Assembly: GCF_002770725.1 (NCBI RefSeq)
Contig: NZ_NQVN01000019.1
Span: 1 to 64,000 of the forward strand
From: Pleomorphomonas carboxyditropha
GTDB lineage: Bacteria; Pseudomonadota; Alphaproteobacteria; Rhizobiales; Pleomorphomonadaceae
DNA: 64,000 nucleotides
Direction: 5' to 3'
Under the pieces are notes generated by a model. It searched no databases and was not told where the DNA came from. It worked only from the letters and a program-made list of their open reading frames with translations. Each line of letters starts with the position of its first letter. The first letter of the stretch is position 1. This document shows positions 26,363-35,469 of the stretch, in pieces. Position numbers and translations under genes: made by a program.

Positions 26363-26482
26363 GAAATTCGCTGGGGTGCGGCAGATGACGACGGCTTCGA
26401 GAACCGGAGCGGAGCGGGCTTAAGGCCCGTGAGCACCGGAAGCGCAGAAGACTAAGCCAGATGCCCGCCCCAGTAGAATTTC
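26363..26482. repeat. Palindromic repeat family B, copy 1
   Basis: About 120 bp bounded by GAAATTC and GAATTTC. Inside are CTGGGG paired with CCCCAG near the ends, GAGAACCGGAGCGGAGCG, the central hairpin GGGCTTAAGGCCC and GTGAGCACCGGAAGCGCAGA. It ends 4 bp from the stop codon of the TetR gene. Copy 2 is at 37133-37253. Confidence 0.75.
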
Positions 26483-26485
26483 CGC

Positions 26486-27133
26486 TCAGGTCCGGCCGTA
26501 GTAGGCCATGAACACGTCGAGCCCGTTGTCGACGATCCGCTCGACGCCCTCGGGCGTCGGCCGGAGACCGCAGCCGAACAGCGACTTCTTCATCACCTCC
26601 GAGGTGCAGAGGGCGATGAAATGCTGGGCGGCGACGGCCGGGTCGCAGGGTTTCAGGCGGCCGTCCTCGATGGCCCGGGCGAAGGCCTCGGTCAGCCGCG
26701 TGGTGCCGCGCTCGGCGCCGGCCCGGAAGAACATGGCGCCGACGGCGGGGAACTTCTCCACCGCGCCGACCACCATGCGGATCGACGACATGTGGTTCTC
26801 GCCGGTCAGGAGCTCGTTGAAGCTGATGGCGAAGGCGCGCAGGTTGTCGCGGAAGCTGCCCTCCGTCGGCTCGAAGGCGTCGAGGGCGGCGGCGAGCTCC
26901 CGCTTCTCGTCGGTGATCAGCTCCTCGAACAGCTCGTCCTTGTTGGTGAAGTAGACGTAGAGCGTGCCCTTGGAGACGCCGGCCGCCTTGGCGATGGCGT
27001 CCATCGCGGCGCCCTCGTAGCCCTTGGCTCGGAACACCTCGCGGGCTCCGTCGAGGATCTGCCTGCGTTTCTCGCTGTCTTGCCCTTCAGGGCCGGCCAC
27101 CGTTTCGCCGGGCCGCGCCGATACCTTGCTCAT
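26486..27133 (-). CDS. TetR-family regulator of the efflux pair, 215 aa
   Basis: The HTH reads ILDGAREVFRAKGYEGAAMD and AIAKAAGVSKGTLYVYFTNK, with the conserved GTLYxYF. The C-terminal domain has the layout of AcrR/TetR_C_7-type regulators. ATG 27133 (MSKVSARPG) follows AGGGGTGG; longer readings are less likely. It is divergent from the emrAB-like genes and the palindrome at 27307-27325 lies between them, so it should repress the pump until a toxic ligand binds. Confidence 0.9.
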   Translation of the reverse strand: MSKVSARPGETVAGPEGQDSEKRRQILDGAREVFRAKGYEGAAMDAIAKAAGVSKGTLYVYFTNKDELFEELITDEKRELAAALDAFEPTEGSFRDNLRAFAISFNELLTGENHMSSIRMVVGAVEKFPAVGAMFFRAGAERGTTRLTEAFARAIEDGRLKPCDPAVAAQHFIALCTSEVMKKSLFGCGLRPTPEGVERIVDNGLDVFMAYYGRT

Positions 27134-27306
27134 CCACCCCTGCCCTCGCGGTCCTCGCGGGACCGGCTGCATTGTCGGCCTTCCAGCCCTGCCGGGCTAT
27201 CCTGCCTTTGGCGATCCGGCCTCACGGAAGCGATGCCGACAATCACGTTTTGCTGAGAATGCCCGTTCGCGGGGCAAAACGTCAACCAACCGTCGCCATC
27301 GCATAT

Positions 27307-27325
27307 TGACCGAACGGTTCGGTCA
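27307..27325. promoter_or_regulatory. TetR-type operator between regulator and efflux genes
   Basis: TGACCGAAC and GTTCGGTCA flank a central G, a perfect 19-bp palindrome of the size bound by TetR dimers. It lies about 110 bp upstream of the HlyD start. The gap 27134-27436 holds no other recognisable element. Confidence 0.75.
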
Positions 27326-27436
27326 TGAGATAACACTTTCGACGATCAGCAACAATACTGATCCAGATATTTTGCCCGGCACCAGAGAGCGGCGCGGTCC
27401 TCCCGGCAAGCCGGCGACGGACATATGGAGATCACC

Positions 27437-28669
27437 ATGGCCAAGCGCGAAGGCAACGCCGCTCACGAGAGCGACGGCTCGGAAGCCACTGTCACTGCGA
27501 TCCGCCCGGCGAGCGAGCACGCTCCCCAGCCGACCCCGCCGCACACCCATGAAGCCAAGCCGGGGCCGCACCTCGTCGAGCGCGGCAAGCCGGCCGAAGC
27601 CGCGGCCGAACCGCCCAAGAAGAAGGGCATCCTGGGCCGCCTCGTCCTCGTCGCCCTCATCGGCGCCGCCGCCTGGTTCGGCGGCAAGGCCGGCTATGCC
27701 TGGTGGATCGACGGCCGTTTCCTGGTCACCACCGACGACGCCTATGTCGCCGCCGACATCACCACGCTGGCCGCCAAGGCCTCCGGCTACGTCACCGAGG
27801 TGATGGTCGCCGACAATCAGGTGGTGAAGAAGGGTGACGTCCTCGCCCGCATCGACAGCGGCGACTACACGCTGGCCGTCGCCCAGGCCGAGAACGCGCT
27901 CGCCGGCAACCTCGCCACCATCGCCCGCATCGACAAGCAGATCGCCGCCGGCGAGGCGCAGGTGGCGCAGGCGAGGGCCGGCGTCGCCTCCGCCCAGGCG
28001 ACGCTCGAATCGAAGGAAATCAACTTCACCCGCCAGACGACGCTGGTCACCAACAGGGTGTCGGCCCAGTCGCAGCTCGACGACGCCCGCACCGACCGCG
28101 ACGCCGCCCGCGCCGCCGTCGCCTCCGCCGAGGCGGCCGTCGCCGTCGCCGAGGCCAACATCGAGGTTCTCAAGGCCCAGAAGGCCGAATCCGAGGCCAC
28201 CGGCAAGACGCTGCAGACCGCCGTCGACAAGGCACGGCGCGACCTGTCGTTCACCGAGATCCGGGCGCCGGTCGACGGCGTGGTCGGCAACAAGGCGCTG
28301 GAAGTCGGCACCTACGTGACGCCCGGCCAGCAGCTCGCCTCGCTGGTCGCCACCGGCAGCGCCCATATCGAGGCCAACTACAAGGAAACCCAGCTCGCCG
28401 AGCTGGTGCCGGGCGAAACCGTGCGCATCACCGTCGACGCCCTCGGCGAGGAGGAGACCATCCTCGGCAAGGTCGAGAGCCTGTCGCCGGCCACCGGCTC
28501 GGTGTTCAGCCTGCTGCCGGCCAACAACGCCACCGGCAACTTCACCAAGGTGGTGCAGCGCCTGCCGGTGCGCATCTCGGTGCCGGCCGACGTGGCGGCG
28601 AGCGGCAAGCTGCGCCCCGGCCTCTCCGTGGTGGTCGCCGCCGATCCGCGCACCGCGCCCACCGGCTGA
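27437..28669 (+). CDS. EmrA/HlyD-family membrane fusion protein, 410 aa
   Basis: A periplasmic adaptor for an MFS multidrug pump. A Pro/His-rich cytoplasmic leader is followed by one membrane helix (LGRLVLVALIGAAAWFGG, about residues 66-84), the lipoyl half-motif VTTDDAYVAADITTLAAKAS, a long alpha-hairpin (about 125-245) and the second half FTEIRAPVDGVVGNKALEVG. Ends with the beta-barrel region (VRISVPADVAASGKLRPGLS). ATG 27437 was preferred to ATG 27425 because GGAG precedes it. It forms an operon with the MFS gene. Confidence 0.92.
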   Translation: MAKREGNAAHESDGSEATVTAIRPASEHAPQPTPPHTHEAKPGPHLVERGKPAEAAAEPPKKKGILGRLVLVALIGAAAWFGGKAGYAWWIDGRFLVTTDDAYVAADITTLAAKASGYVTEVMVADNQVVKKGDVLARIDSGDYTLAVAQAENALAGNLATIARIDKQIAAGEAQVAQARAGVASAQATLESKEINFTRQTTLVTNRVSAQSQLDDARTDRDAARAAVASAEAAVAVAEANIEVLKAQKAESEATGKTLQTAVDKARRDLSFTEIRAPVDGVVGNKALEVGTYVTPGQQLASLVATGSAHIEANYKETQLAELVPGETVRITVDALGEEETILGKVESLSPATGSVFSLLPANNATGNFTKVVQRLPVRISVPADVAASGKLRPGLSVVVAADPRTAPTG

Positions 28670-28750
28670 GGCCCCTCACTCGTTTCGAACCGACCGGCTT
28701 GCGCGGCGCCTCCCGCCGCGCACCCTCGGCCGACAGCCATCGGTCACCCC

Positions 28751-30316
28751 ATGTCCGCCATTGCCTCGGCCGGTGCCGGCCCCACCTTCACCACCCGCCG
28801 GCTGTTCACCTTCATCTGCATGGTGTTCGGCATGTTCATGGCGATCCTGGACATCCAGATCGTCTCGGCGTCGCTCAGCGAGATCCAGGCCGGCCTCGGC
28901 GCCGCCAACGACGAAATCTCCTGGGTCCAGACCTCCTACCTGATCGCCGAAGTGATCATGATCCCGCTGTCGGGCTACCTGTCGCGGATGATCTCGACGC
29001 GCTGGATGTTCACCATCGCCGCCGGCGGCTTCACCTTCGCCTCGATGATGTGCGCCTTCTCGTCGTCGATCAACGAGATGATCCTGTGGCGCGCCGTGCA
29101 GGGCTTCATCGGCGGCGGCATGATCCCCACGGTGTTCGCCTCGGCCTACACCATCTTCCCGCGCAGCAAGATGGGGCTGGTGACGCCGATCATCGGCCTG
29201 GTCGCCACGCTGGCGCCGACCATCGGCCCGACGGCCGGCGGCTATCTCACCGAGCTGTTCTCCTGGCACTGGCTGTTCCTGGTCAACATCATCCCCGGCA
29301 TCTTCGTCACGGTGACCAGCTATTTCCTGATCGACTTCGACGAACCCGACTTCAGCCTGTTCAAGGTGTTCGACTGGTGGGGCCTCGCCGCCATGGCCGC
29401 CTTCCTCGGCTCGATGGAATACGTGCTGGAGGAAGGCCCGAGCAAGGACTGGCTCGACGACGAGCGCATCGCGCTGCTGACCGGCATCATGGTGATCGGC
29501 GGCATCGTGTTCTTCGTCCGCGCCTTCACCCGCAAGAACCCGGTCGTCGACCTCTGGGCGTTCAAGAACCGCAACTTCGCCTTCGGCAGCGCCTTCTCCT
29601 TCTGCCTCGGCATCGGCCTCTACGGCCTCACCTACCTCTACCCGCTCTATCTCGCCCGCGTCCGCGGCTTCTCGGCACTACAGATCGGCGAGACGATGTT
29701 CGTCTCCGGCGTGGCCATGCTGCTGACGGCGCCGATCGCCGGCCGCCTGTCCAGCAAGCTCGACCCGCGCGTCATGATGGGCATCGGCTTTGCCGGCATC
29801 GCCGTCGCCACATGGCTGTCGACCGGATTCACCGCCGACTGGGATTTCTGGGAGCTGTTCTGGCCGCAGATCTTCCGCGGCGTGTTCATGATGATCTGCA
29901 TGATCCCGATCAACAACATCGCGCTCGGCACACTGCCGCCGGCCGAGATGAAGAACGCCTCGGGCCTGTTCAACCTGACCCGCAACCTCGGCGGCGCCGT
30001 CGGTCTCGCCCTGATCAACCAGATCATGACCAACCGCAGCGACCTGCATTTCGACCGGCTGCGCGACGCGGTCAACATCACCAGTTCCACCGCCATGTCG
30101 ACCATCAGCGGCATGGAGCACACCTTGTCGGGGCTCGGCAGCAATGCCCACCTCGCCGCCATCTCGCGGCTGACCAGCCTCGCCCAGCAGCAATCCACCA
30201 TCATGGCCTTCAACGACATCTTCGATCTGTTGACGGTGCTGTTCCTGGTGCTGGTCATCGCCCTGCCCTTCGTGAAGAAACCGGCGGCCCAGGGCGGCAG
30301 TGGCGGCGGGCATTAG
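28751..30316 (+). CDS. EmrB/QacA-type (DHA2) MFS multidrug exporter, 521 aa
   Basis: A 14-helix drug:proton antiporter. MFMAILDIQIVSASLSEIQA in helix 1 is the DHA2 motif D1 region, GFIGGGMIPTVFASAYTIFP and LVATLAPTIGPTAGGYLTEL are the motif C region, and GGAVGLALINQIMTNRS lies near the end. The 3' 927 bp (residues 214 to the end) are duplicated at 36174-37100. The complete copy ends TAG, the downstream fragment TAA, and the TAG begins the short repeat that bounds the inserted island, so the 3' junction may have been remodelled. Confidence 0.93.
   Translation: MSAIASAGAGPTFTTRRLFTFICMVFGMFMAILDIQIVSASLSEIQAGLGAANDEISWVQTSYLIAEVIMIPLSGYLSRMISTRWMFTIAAGGFTFASMMCAFSSSINEMILWRAVQGFIGGGMIPTVFASAYTIFPRSKMGLVTPIIGLVATLAPTIGPTAGGYLTELFSWHWLFLVNIIPGIFVTVTSYFLIDFDEPDFSLFKVFDWWGLAAMAAFLGSMEYVLEEGPSKDWLDDERIALLTGIMVIGGIVFFVRAFTRKNPVVDLWAFKNRNFAFGSAFSFCLGIGLYGLTYLYPLYLARVRGFSALQIGETMFVSGVAMLLTAPIAGRLSSKLDPRVMMGIGFAGIAVATWLSTGFTADWDFWELFWPQIFRGVFMMICMIPINNIALGTLPPAEMKNASGLFNLTRNLGGAVGLALINQIMTNRSDLHFDRLRDAVNITSSTAMSTISGMEHTLSGLGSNAHLAAISRLTSLAQQQSTIMAFNDIFDLLTVLFLVLVIALPFVKKPAAQGGSGGGH
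29389..30315 (+). repeat. 927-bp direct repeat, left copy (3' part of the MFS gene)
   Basis: Aligns without gaps to 36174-37100 at a constant offset of 6785. I see five substitutions, at 30085, 30145, 30176, 30235 and 30299, all in the last 231 bp; the first 696 bp appear identical. The two copies flank the Detocs block in direct orientation. Confidence 0.9.
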
Positions 30317-30380
30317 GTGTTTGATCGCGGTTTTCGATAGTGCATTCTTTTCGCCGGGTGGAAGGAGGCGCTGTGGGCCA
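30314..30380 (+). repeat. Short imperfect direct repeat, left edge of the island
   Basis: Starts with the MFS stop codon: TAGGTGTTTGATC, then GCGGTTTT, GCATTCTTTT and GTGGAAGGAGGCGC. The same order of blocks occurs at 36119-36182 after the membrane-protein stop codon. The first 13 bp are identical. Confidence 0.75.
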
Positions 30381-30407
30381 AGTTCTTCACGGAAGCGCCA
30401 CATAGAC

Positions 30408-31616
30408 TTATAGCAAGTCGGCGGCATATCGTTCCAGAAAGAGCTGGATGGTACCTGCCGAGAGATGAGAAGAGTATCTCTGATATCTATCATTCTTATA
30501 ATGATCAGCGTGATCGCAGACACCTTTCAAACCGAACATTATAGGACGTGGGGACGCAGCATCCCTGCATGCGCTGTAGACAGCGTACATTTCCATATCA
30601 AAAGCTATTAGCTTCCGATTTTGCTTACGCACCTCTTCTGTAACTGTCTCGTCAGCGATCACCGAAGAGCCAGAGGCCATCGGCCCGCACTTAATGCGCG
30701 GTATCGCGATCGGCTTCTCCCCCTCAAACCTCTCGGAGATCGTCAGAAGAGCATGGCTATCCTGCGCCAGAACTTTAAACTTCTCTGTTATTTCTGGCGA
30801 AAGACAAATCTGATCAGGATTAATCTCGAATGTTTCCTTGGTGTACTTTCCCATTTGCCAATCCCACGCGGGATCAGCAACGACAACCTCTCCAAGCTCC
30901 GCCTCCCCCCGGACTCCCGCGCATATTCCAGCCATAACAACCAAGCGAGGCCGAAGATTGCAAATAACCTTAGTGACTAGTGTTGCGGTGGCGACCATCC
31001 CCATACGAGGCGCAGAGATCGCATCAACCGAATATTGCTTGCCACCGCTCTCAAAGCGACCGGAATAGTGAAAGCTCGCCGAGTCGAACGCTTGGGCAGG
31101 GCCGAATCCCCATGGGATTCTTCTAACGAAATCCAGTTCCGGCGATGATAGTGCAGTAACTATGCACACGTCCCTTTTAAAATAGAGCGGCTTAACTTGA
31201 TCTAATGATGATCTCAGATAGCCTACCTTCGCCACAAGACGTTCACGCCATCCATTATCAGCAGGGTCATAGAGGTCCGCGACCCAAACACCATTATTAA
31301 ATTTATCCAAGAATTCTTCCAGCAGCTTTCTGAACCCTGTCAATGCAAGAACATTTGGCGGCTTTTTGAACCGCTGACTTCGCTCTAGCTCGGTGAGAAG
31401 GTTGAGACCACCCTTTTCGTCAGGAATATCCCCATCACGAAAAGGCAATGCAATATCAAGAATAAGTAAATCGTAGCGAATTAGAGACAGCCGCTCCCGG
31501 GCAGCCAGACTTGTCGTTTCTGTTTCAACTGAGTCGGCATCCGAGCATTTACTCTCCACAAGTGACTTTAATAGATGAAGTTTAGCCGCATCGTCATCAA
31601 CAATTAGTATTCTCAC
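30408..31616 (-). CDS. dtcC: DtcC-like effector: receiver domain fused to a nucleoside-phosphorylase-like domain, 402 aa
   Basis: Residues 1 to about 135 are a response-regulator receiver: acidic cluster DDD (7-9), phospho-acceptor D54 in LLILDIALP, and LALTGF. Residues 148-402 match the MTA/SAH nucleosidase (PNP_UDP) fold: VVMAGICAGVRGEAELGEVV, GPMASGSSVIAD, the catalytic Glu region DMEMYAVYSA (E342) and KGVCDHADHY (D369). In the published Detocs system this fusion hydrolyses ATP to adenine and ribose triphosphate after phosphotransfer from DtcA, stopping phage growth. The GTG start at 31616 overlaps the dtcB stop (GTGA). AT-rich relative to the flanks. Domains are seen; the ATP substrate is inferred. 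Confidence 0.88.
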   Translation of the reverse strand: MRILIVDDDAAKLHLLKSLVESKCSDADSVETETTSLAARERLSLIRYDLLILDIALPFRDGDIPDEKGGLNLLTELERSQRFKKPPNVLALTGFRKLLEEFLDKFNNGVWVADLYDPADNGWRERLVAKVGYLRSSLDQVKPLYFKRDVCIVTALSSPELDFVRRIPWGFGPAQAFDSASFHYSGRFESGGKQYSVDAISAPRMGMVATATLVTKVICNLRPRLVVMAGICAGVRGEAELGEVVVADPAWDWQMGKYTKETFEINPDQICLSPEITEKFKVLAQDSHALLTISERFEGEKPIAIPRIKCGPMASGSSVIADETVTEEVRKQNRKLIAFDMEMYAVYSACRDAASPRPIMFGLKGVCDHADHYKNDRYQRYSSHLSAGTIQLFLERYAADLL

Positions 31617-32089
31617 CTTTTACTCCCATAAGAGAGAATGTCGTTCATCCAGTATTCTAGTTCCGCTTCCCATTTCCGGTCACCCGAGCTATACCAAAGT
31701 AATGCTTTGAAGGTATTTGGAAATTTGAGATGCAGCTCAGATCTTAAAGCATCTAGACTGACTTCGGCGCCATCGTCTCGCTTGAATCCCGGAAATTGAG
31801 TAATAACGATTGTGGGAATGGAGATTTTTCGGCGAACCATGTGTTCAAACACGGTAAGGCCACCAAAGTTCTGTGGGCGCCCTCCAGCCTCATGCGGACC
31901 AACGTCATAGGTACTTAAAGACATATCTAGCAGCATAATTGTGGGTTTAGAGTCAACAATGGAACTTAGTCCACTCGATACCGATCGCTCTACGCACATA
32001 GTAGCGTCTTTGTACCGACTACGCACGAAGTCCGATATACGTTTAGCCTTAAATGCATCGTCTTCGACAAGCAAAACTCGGGGCATCAT
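31613..32089 (-). CDS. dtcB: DtcB-like stand-alone receiver protein, 158 aa
   Basis: A single receiver domain: VLLVEDD with acidic residues 9-11, phospho-acceptor D55 in IMLLDMSLS, and TIVITQF for the switch Thr. After the phospho-acceptor there is an extended loop (YDVGPHEAGGRPQNFGG). There is no output domain. In Detocs, DtcB is thought to drain phosphate from DtcA and so prevent accidental firing of DtcC. The first ATG overlaps the dtcA stop codon by four bases, and dtcC follows with a GTGA overlap, so the three genes are coupled. Confidence 0.87.
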   Translation of the reverse strand: MMPRVLLVEDDAFKAKRISDFVRSRYKDATMCVERSVSSGLSSIVDSKPTIMLLDMSLSTYDVGPHEAGGRPQNFGGLTVFEHMVRRKISIPTIVITQFPGFKRDDGAEVSLDALRSELHLKFPNTFKALLWYSSGDRKWEAELEYWMNDILSYGSKR

Positions 32090-35000
32090 GCGGTCTCTAT
32101 GGATTCACTTTGCAGGGTAATTGCTATCACGACACTCACACTAACAACGAATGAGTTATCCGTGAAACAAAAGTCAAGCGACTGCCGATTATCAGATGCT
32201 ACTATACGTTTCAATTTAAGGAATCCAGACCCTCCTTCAAGCTTTACCCTCGATCGCCAGTCTCCAGAGACTATTTGTTCTCGTATTTTGTTAACCCTAT
32301 TTTTATTATTCGCTGATATTACGTGAGGAGCAACTTCACTCTCAACATTGATTATGACTCGTATCGCGCTATCGTCCTCAAGGGGCTCGCTACGCATCTT
32401 TATTTTGACATTCGGCGTATTGCCGTTAACGCCGCAATGACGATGAACATTATCTAACACTGTGAAGAGGATGTCAGTAATTTCGACAAGAACATCAGGG
32501 CCTTGGAGGCCAAGGTCCTCGATTTCCATCTCCAGCTTCGGTTCAAACGAGCGATGAGCGTTCATCGTTGCCTGAACAGCAATTTCAACAATTTGATGCA
32601 TCGTTCGGAGTGCAGCACGCTCATTCTTTTCGTTTGGCGCAAACCAGGCTGCGACCCTGTCCAAGCTTGCCTGCCAGTCTGTTGAGGCTTCAGCCACCGC
32701 TTTTTGCAATTCGAGGCGTGCTTGGTGTGAGCTTGCGAGCGACTTCGAGTCGCTAAGCATTCCTAGGGCGCTTTCCGCCCTTTCACGAAAATCACCGATA
32801 AGATAGTTCTTGACCTGTTGAAGGCTACGCTGAAGGAAGACATCCAACATCTCGTAGATTTTTTGAAGCAGATCATCCAGCGTGGTCGACTCGTCGATAC
32901 CCGACCTAACATAATAAACTGACAAGGGAGTCATTTCGTAGGCAAACAGACCATCTGGTTTGTTCGGTGTACGAATTTGAAGGCGGGTCTTTATCAGATC
33001 GGATACAAGCTGTTCATACTCGATAGAAAAGCGCTCGATGTCTTCCTTGAAATCACGCCACCTGTCAGGGACGTCAAATTTTCCGGTCGCTTTATCACGG
33101 GCAACAAGGACTCCCGCTTCCTCTAGAGGGCCTCGCAGATGCCCCGCCAACGAGCCATGTCGCACGCGCATGCTGAGATAGGCATCGAGACCACACTCCT
33201 CATCATTAAAGTAGCGATGAACGACCGAATCTATAATCTCAATTAATAACTGCCCCTGTTCATCTTTCGGATAGAGCACCAAGCCAGTACCGCTAACATC
33301 TTTCCCTCCAAGGAAATCTTTGACAAGCTTTTCGAACTCTCCGGGATCTTCGAAGCCGGATTTGGCGCGGGTCAGCGCTTTGTATCGTTCAAAGCTCTCT
33401 GCCAACTCTTTCGATGCCCAACGTCCAAGACGAACAAGATCTACAAATACTCTGCTGCGATCTACGTCTTCGATCCCCTCTTCAATATCTATGCCTCTCG
33501 TTATATCTTTGATTTCATTCCGATATTCTGCGCTACGGTCGCTGTCGATCAAGGCAAGGGATGAGCAAACCGAGATTCGCTCTCGGAGCGTATCGCGCGA
33601 GGTTTTGAAAAGCCAGAAGCTGACGTCCATAACCGCCGGTATGCACACGTTGCGAAGGAAAGTTTTAACAGCCGCTGAGTTCGCCGCAAGGCCGCTTTCG
33701 GCTAGTTGGGTAGGTCGCTCAAATCCATACCCAGCAAGCGTATCCTCGTACGCAAACTGCAGCTGTTGAAAGATCTCCCTGTCTTCCTTAATTTGCAGGT
33801 ATTCGAAGAGAACCACCGCGAGGGAAAGCTTATTATCGATTTCAAAGCGGATAGCCCTCAACTCGGATGTTATCCTCTCTAGCGCCAATAGTTGGCGAGT
33901 TCCCTCGCCGTTTACACAGAGACTTGCTGCTGTACCCACCGCATTCTCAAGATTTCCCAGTTCGATATAGGCAGCCACTATAATCGGTGCCATCCTTCGC
34001 TCGTCGCGCGATCCGGCTACGGGATAATGACAGAGAACGTCTAGCGCGAGCTGAGGCGAGCCGTCAGCGAGGGCTTTTCGAGCGCAAATCTCGCGAGCGA
34101 TGGGGGACCCTGCACAGGCAATAGCGTCACCAGAAAGTGCTTGTCGCACCTCAGCCGCTGGCGCCACGGCTTTCGTCATCTCAAGAAGGACATCCGCGCA
34201 AGAGGCCGGGATTGTAATGGCTTGCCAAGGATGTAGAGTTTTTGAAAATAAGAAAAGGCCACTAGCGCGGGAAAGCGAAAATACAGGCAAGTCAAAAGAC
34301 TGCAGCATTACAAAAGAGCTTATGGCGCGAATAATGTCTAGATGCCGAAAATTGGCTAACCGTTTCAGACCTGCATCGATAGTCTGCGCAAAATTCGTAT
34401 TTCTTTCGATTGAAATTGCAACCAATCGCGCAATATCGGCAGCAAAATCCGTAAACTTTACATTTACCTCCTCTGGATTAGACAAAAACGCTTCAAGCGA
34501 TATACCATTTCCTTTCACATCCCTATTTAGCTCGGCTACGGATTGTAAAGTAGGACTTTGGAGGAACTGCATTCGTTCTCCCAACGCATCGCCTCCTGAT
34601 GTCAATCGGGAGAAAGCATATAGCGTTTCTGCAGACGGGATTTGTTCAGACTCACTCAAACTACTTAGAGCGTCCCGGAGGGTCATGTAAGCATCGATGA
34701 TCGAGAGAGAGCTAATCGAAGCAAGAACCCCCGAGGCTTGTTCGTCACTCAATGATTCAAAAGTCTCGATACCGAGCAAATAGCTGTAGGCAAGATGTAC
34801 CGTTACTGGCACCTTCCAGTTAGCCATGCTATTGCGCAATCGCGACTGGAATCGGGCATAGATTGTTCCCTCTTCGTTGCGTTGGCTTACCCAATACGCA
34901 ATGACGGCAGCGGCGCTTCCCGGTGCAACACGCCCAAATGAACCAGCAAACTCCTTCTGAGCCTCAAGGCCACGTCCTGTTTGCAAGATCGCGATACGCA

Positions 35001-35469
35001 GCTCGATTGCCCAGAGACAAAGTCCAAACTCTTGCTCTATGTGGTCAAGTGCGACCAATGCGGCTTCGAATTCACCAAGAAGAACCTGCTTTTCGATCCC
35101 CTCTTGGAGTTTCCAAAAGCGGGTAATCTTCTCGCGCTGTTCGTCTAGAAGTTTTATTAGGAGATGGACACGATTAGTCAAGGACATCCCGGTCTGAACG
35201 TCGGAAAATACAAGAGATGACGGTTCGCGAACGGGAGATACAGGAAATATTCTTACCGTCTTGGACGGGAAACCTGTCAGCCAAGCTAGGAATTCGGGCG
35301 TCTCACTCGACGGTAACGACGCAAGCCCACCAAGTATAAGATCAACTCCCGATTTTTTGGGCGCGCCAAACCTGTGAATATGCGTAAGATATGGGCTCTT
35401 CGGGGTATTGAAAGTACCCCTGATTGCATTCTTGGCGGCGTCAATCGGCTTACGTCTGCGCTTTCTCAT
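32086..35469 (-). CDS. dtcA: DtcA-like sensor kinase: helical N-terminus and C-terminal GHKL ATPase, 1127 aa
   Basis: The first 700 or so residues are almost entirely helical with TPR/HEAT-like character (LLGEFEAALVALDHIEQEFG, AYIELGNLENAVGTAASLC) and no membrane segment, suggesting a cytoplasmic sensor. MRVRHGSLAGHLRGPLE (767-783) is a distinctive segment. The C-terminal GHKL ATPase has an N-box in EITDILFTVLDNVHRH (Asn1007) and a G-box in GGSGFLKLKRI (1079-1089), but the usual DxGxG box appears degenerate (IINVESEVAP). In Detocs this protein senses infection and phosphorylates DtcB and DtcC. ATG 35469 was chosen over a TTG two codons earlier. Domain layout, partners and order fit DtcA; sequence identity to known DtcA was not tested. 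Confidence 0.85.
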   Translation of the reverse strand: MRKRRRKPIDAAKNAIRGTFNTPKSPYLTHIHRFGAPKKSGVDLILGGLASLPSSETPEFLAWLTGFPSKTVRIFPVSPVREPSSLVFSDVQTGMSLTNRVHLLIKLLDEQREKITRFWKLQEGIEKQVLLGEFEAALVALDHIEQEFGLCLWAIELRIAILQTGRGLEAQKEFAGSFGRVAPGSAAAVIAYWVSQRNEEGTIYARFQSRLRNSMANWKVPVTVHLAYSYLLGIETFESLSDEQASGVLASISSLSIIDAYMTLRDALSSLSESEQIPSAETLYAFSRLTSGGDALGERMQFLQSPTLQSVAELNRDVKGNGISLEAFLSNPEEVNVKFTDFAADIARLVAISIERNTNFAQTIDAGLKRLANFRHLDIIRAISSFVMLQSFDLPVFSLSRASGLFLFSKTLHPWQAITIPASCADVLLEMTKAVAPAAEVRQALSGDAIACAGSPIAREICARKALADGSPQLALDVLCHYPVAGSRDERRMAPIIVAAYIELGNLENAVGTAASLCVNGEGTRQLLALERITSELRAIRFEIDNKLSLAVVLFEYLQIKEDREIFQQLQFAYEDTLAGYGFERPTQLAESGLAANSAAVKTFLRNVCIPAVMDVSFWLFKTSRDTLRERISVCSSLALIDSDRSAEYRNEIKDITRGIDIEEGIEDVDRSRVFVDLVRLGRWASKELAESFERYKALTRAKSGFEDPGEFEKLVKDFLGGKDVSGTGLVLYPKDEQGQLLIEIIDSVVHRYFNDEECGLDAYLSMRVRHGSLAGHLRGPLEEAGVLVARDKATGKFDVPDRWRDFKEDIERFSIEYEQLVSDLIKTRLQIRTPNKPDGLFAYEMTPLSVYYVRSGIDESTTLDDLLQKIYEMLDVFLQRSLQQVKNYLIGDFRERAESALGMLSDSKSLASSHQARLELQKAVAEASTDWQASLDRVAAWFAPNEKNERAALRTMHQIVEIAVQATMNAHRSFEPKLEMEIEDLGLQGPDVLVEITDILFTVLDNVHRHCGVNGNTPNVKIKMRSEPLEDDSAIRVIINVESEVAPHVISANNKNRVNKIREQIVSGDWRSRVKLEGGSGFLKLKRIVASDNRQSLDFCFTDNSFVVSVSVVIAITLQSESIETA

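Noticed and set aside
30408-31616. A housekeeping MTA/SAH nucleosidase
   Set aside because: The phosphorylase-like domain is fused to a receiver domain and coupled to a receiver-only gene and a large GHKL protein, which is the Detocs effector context.
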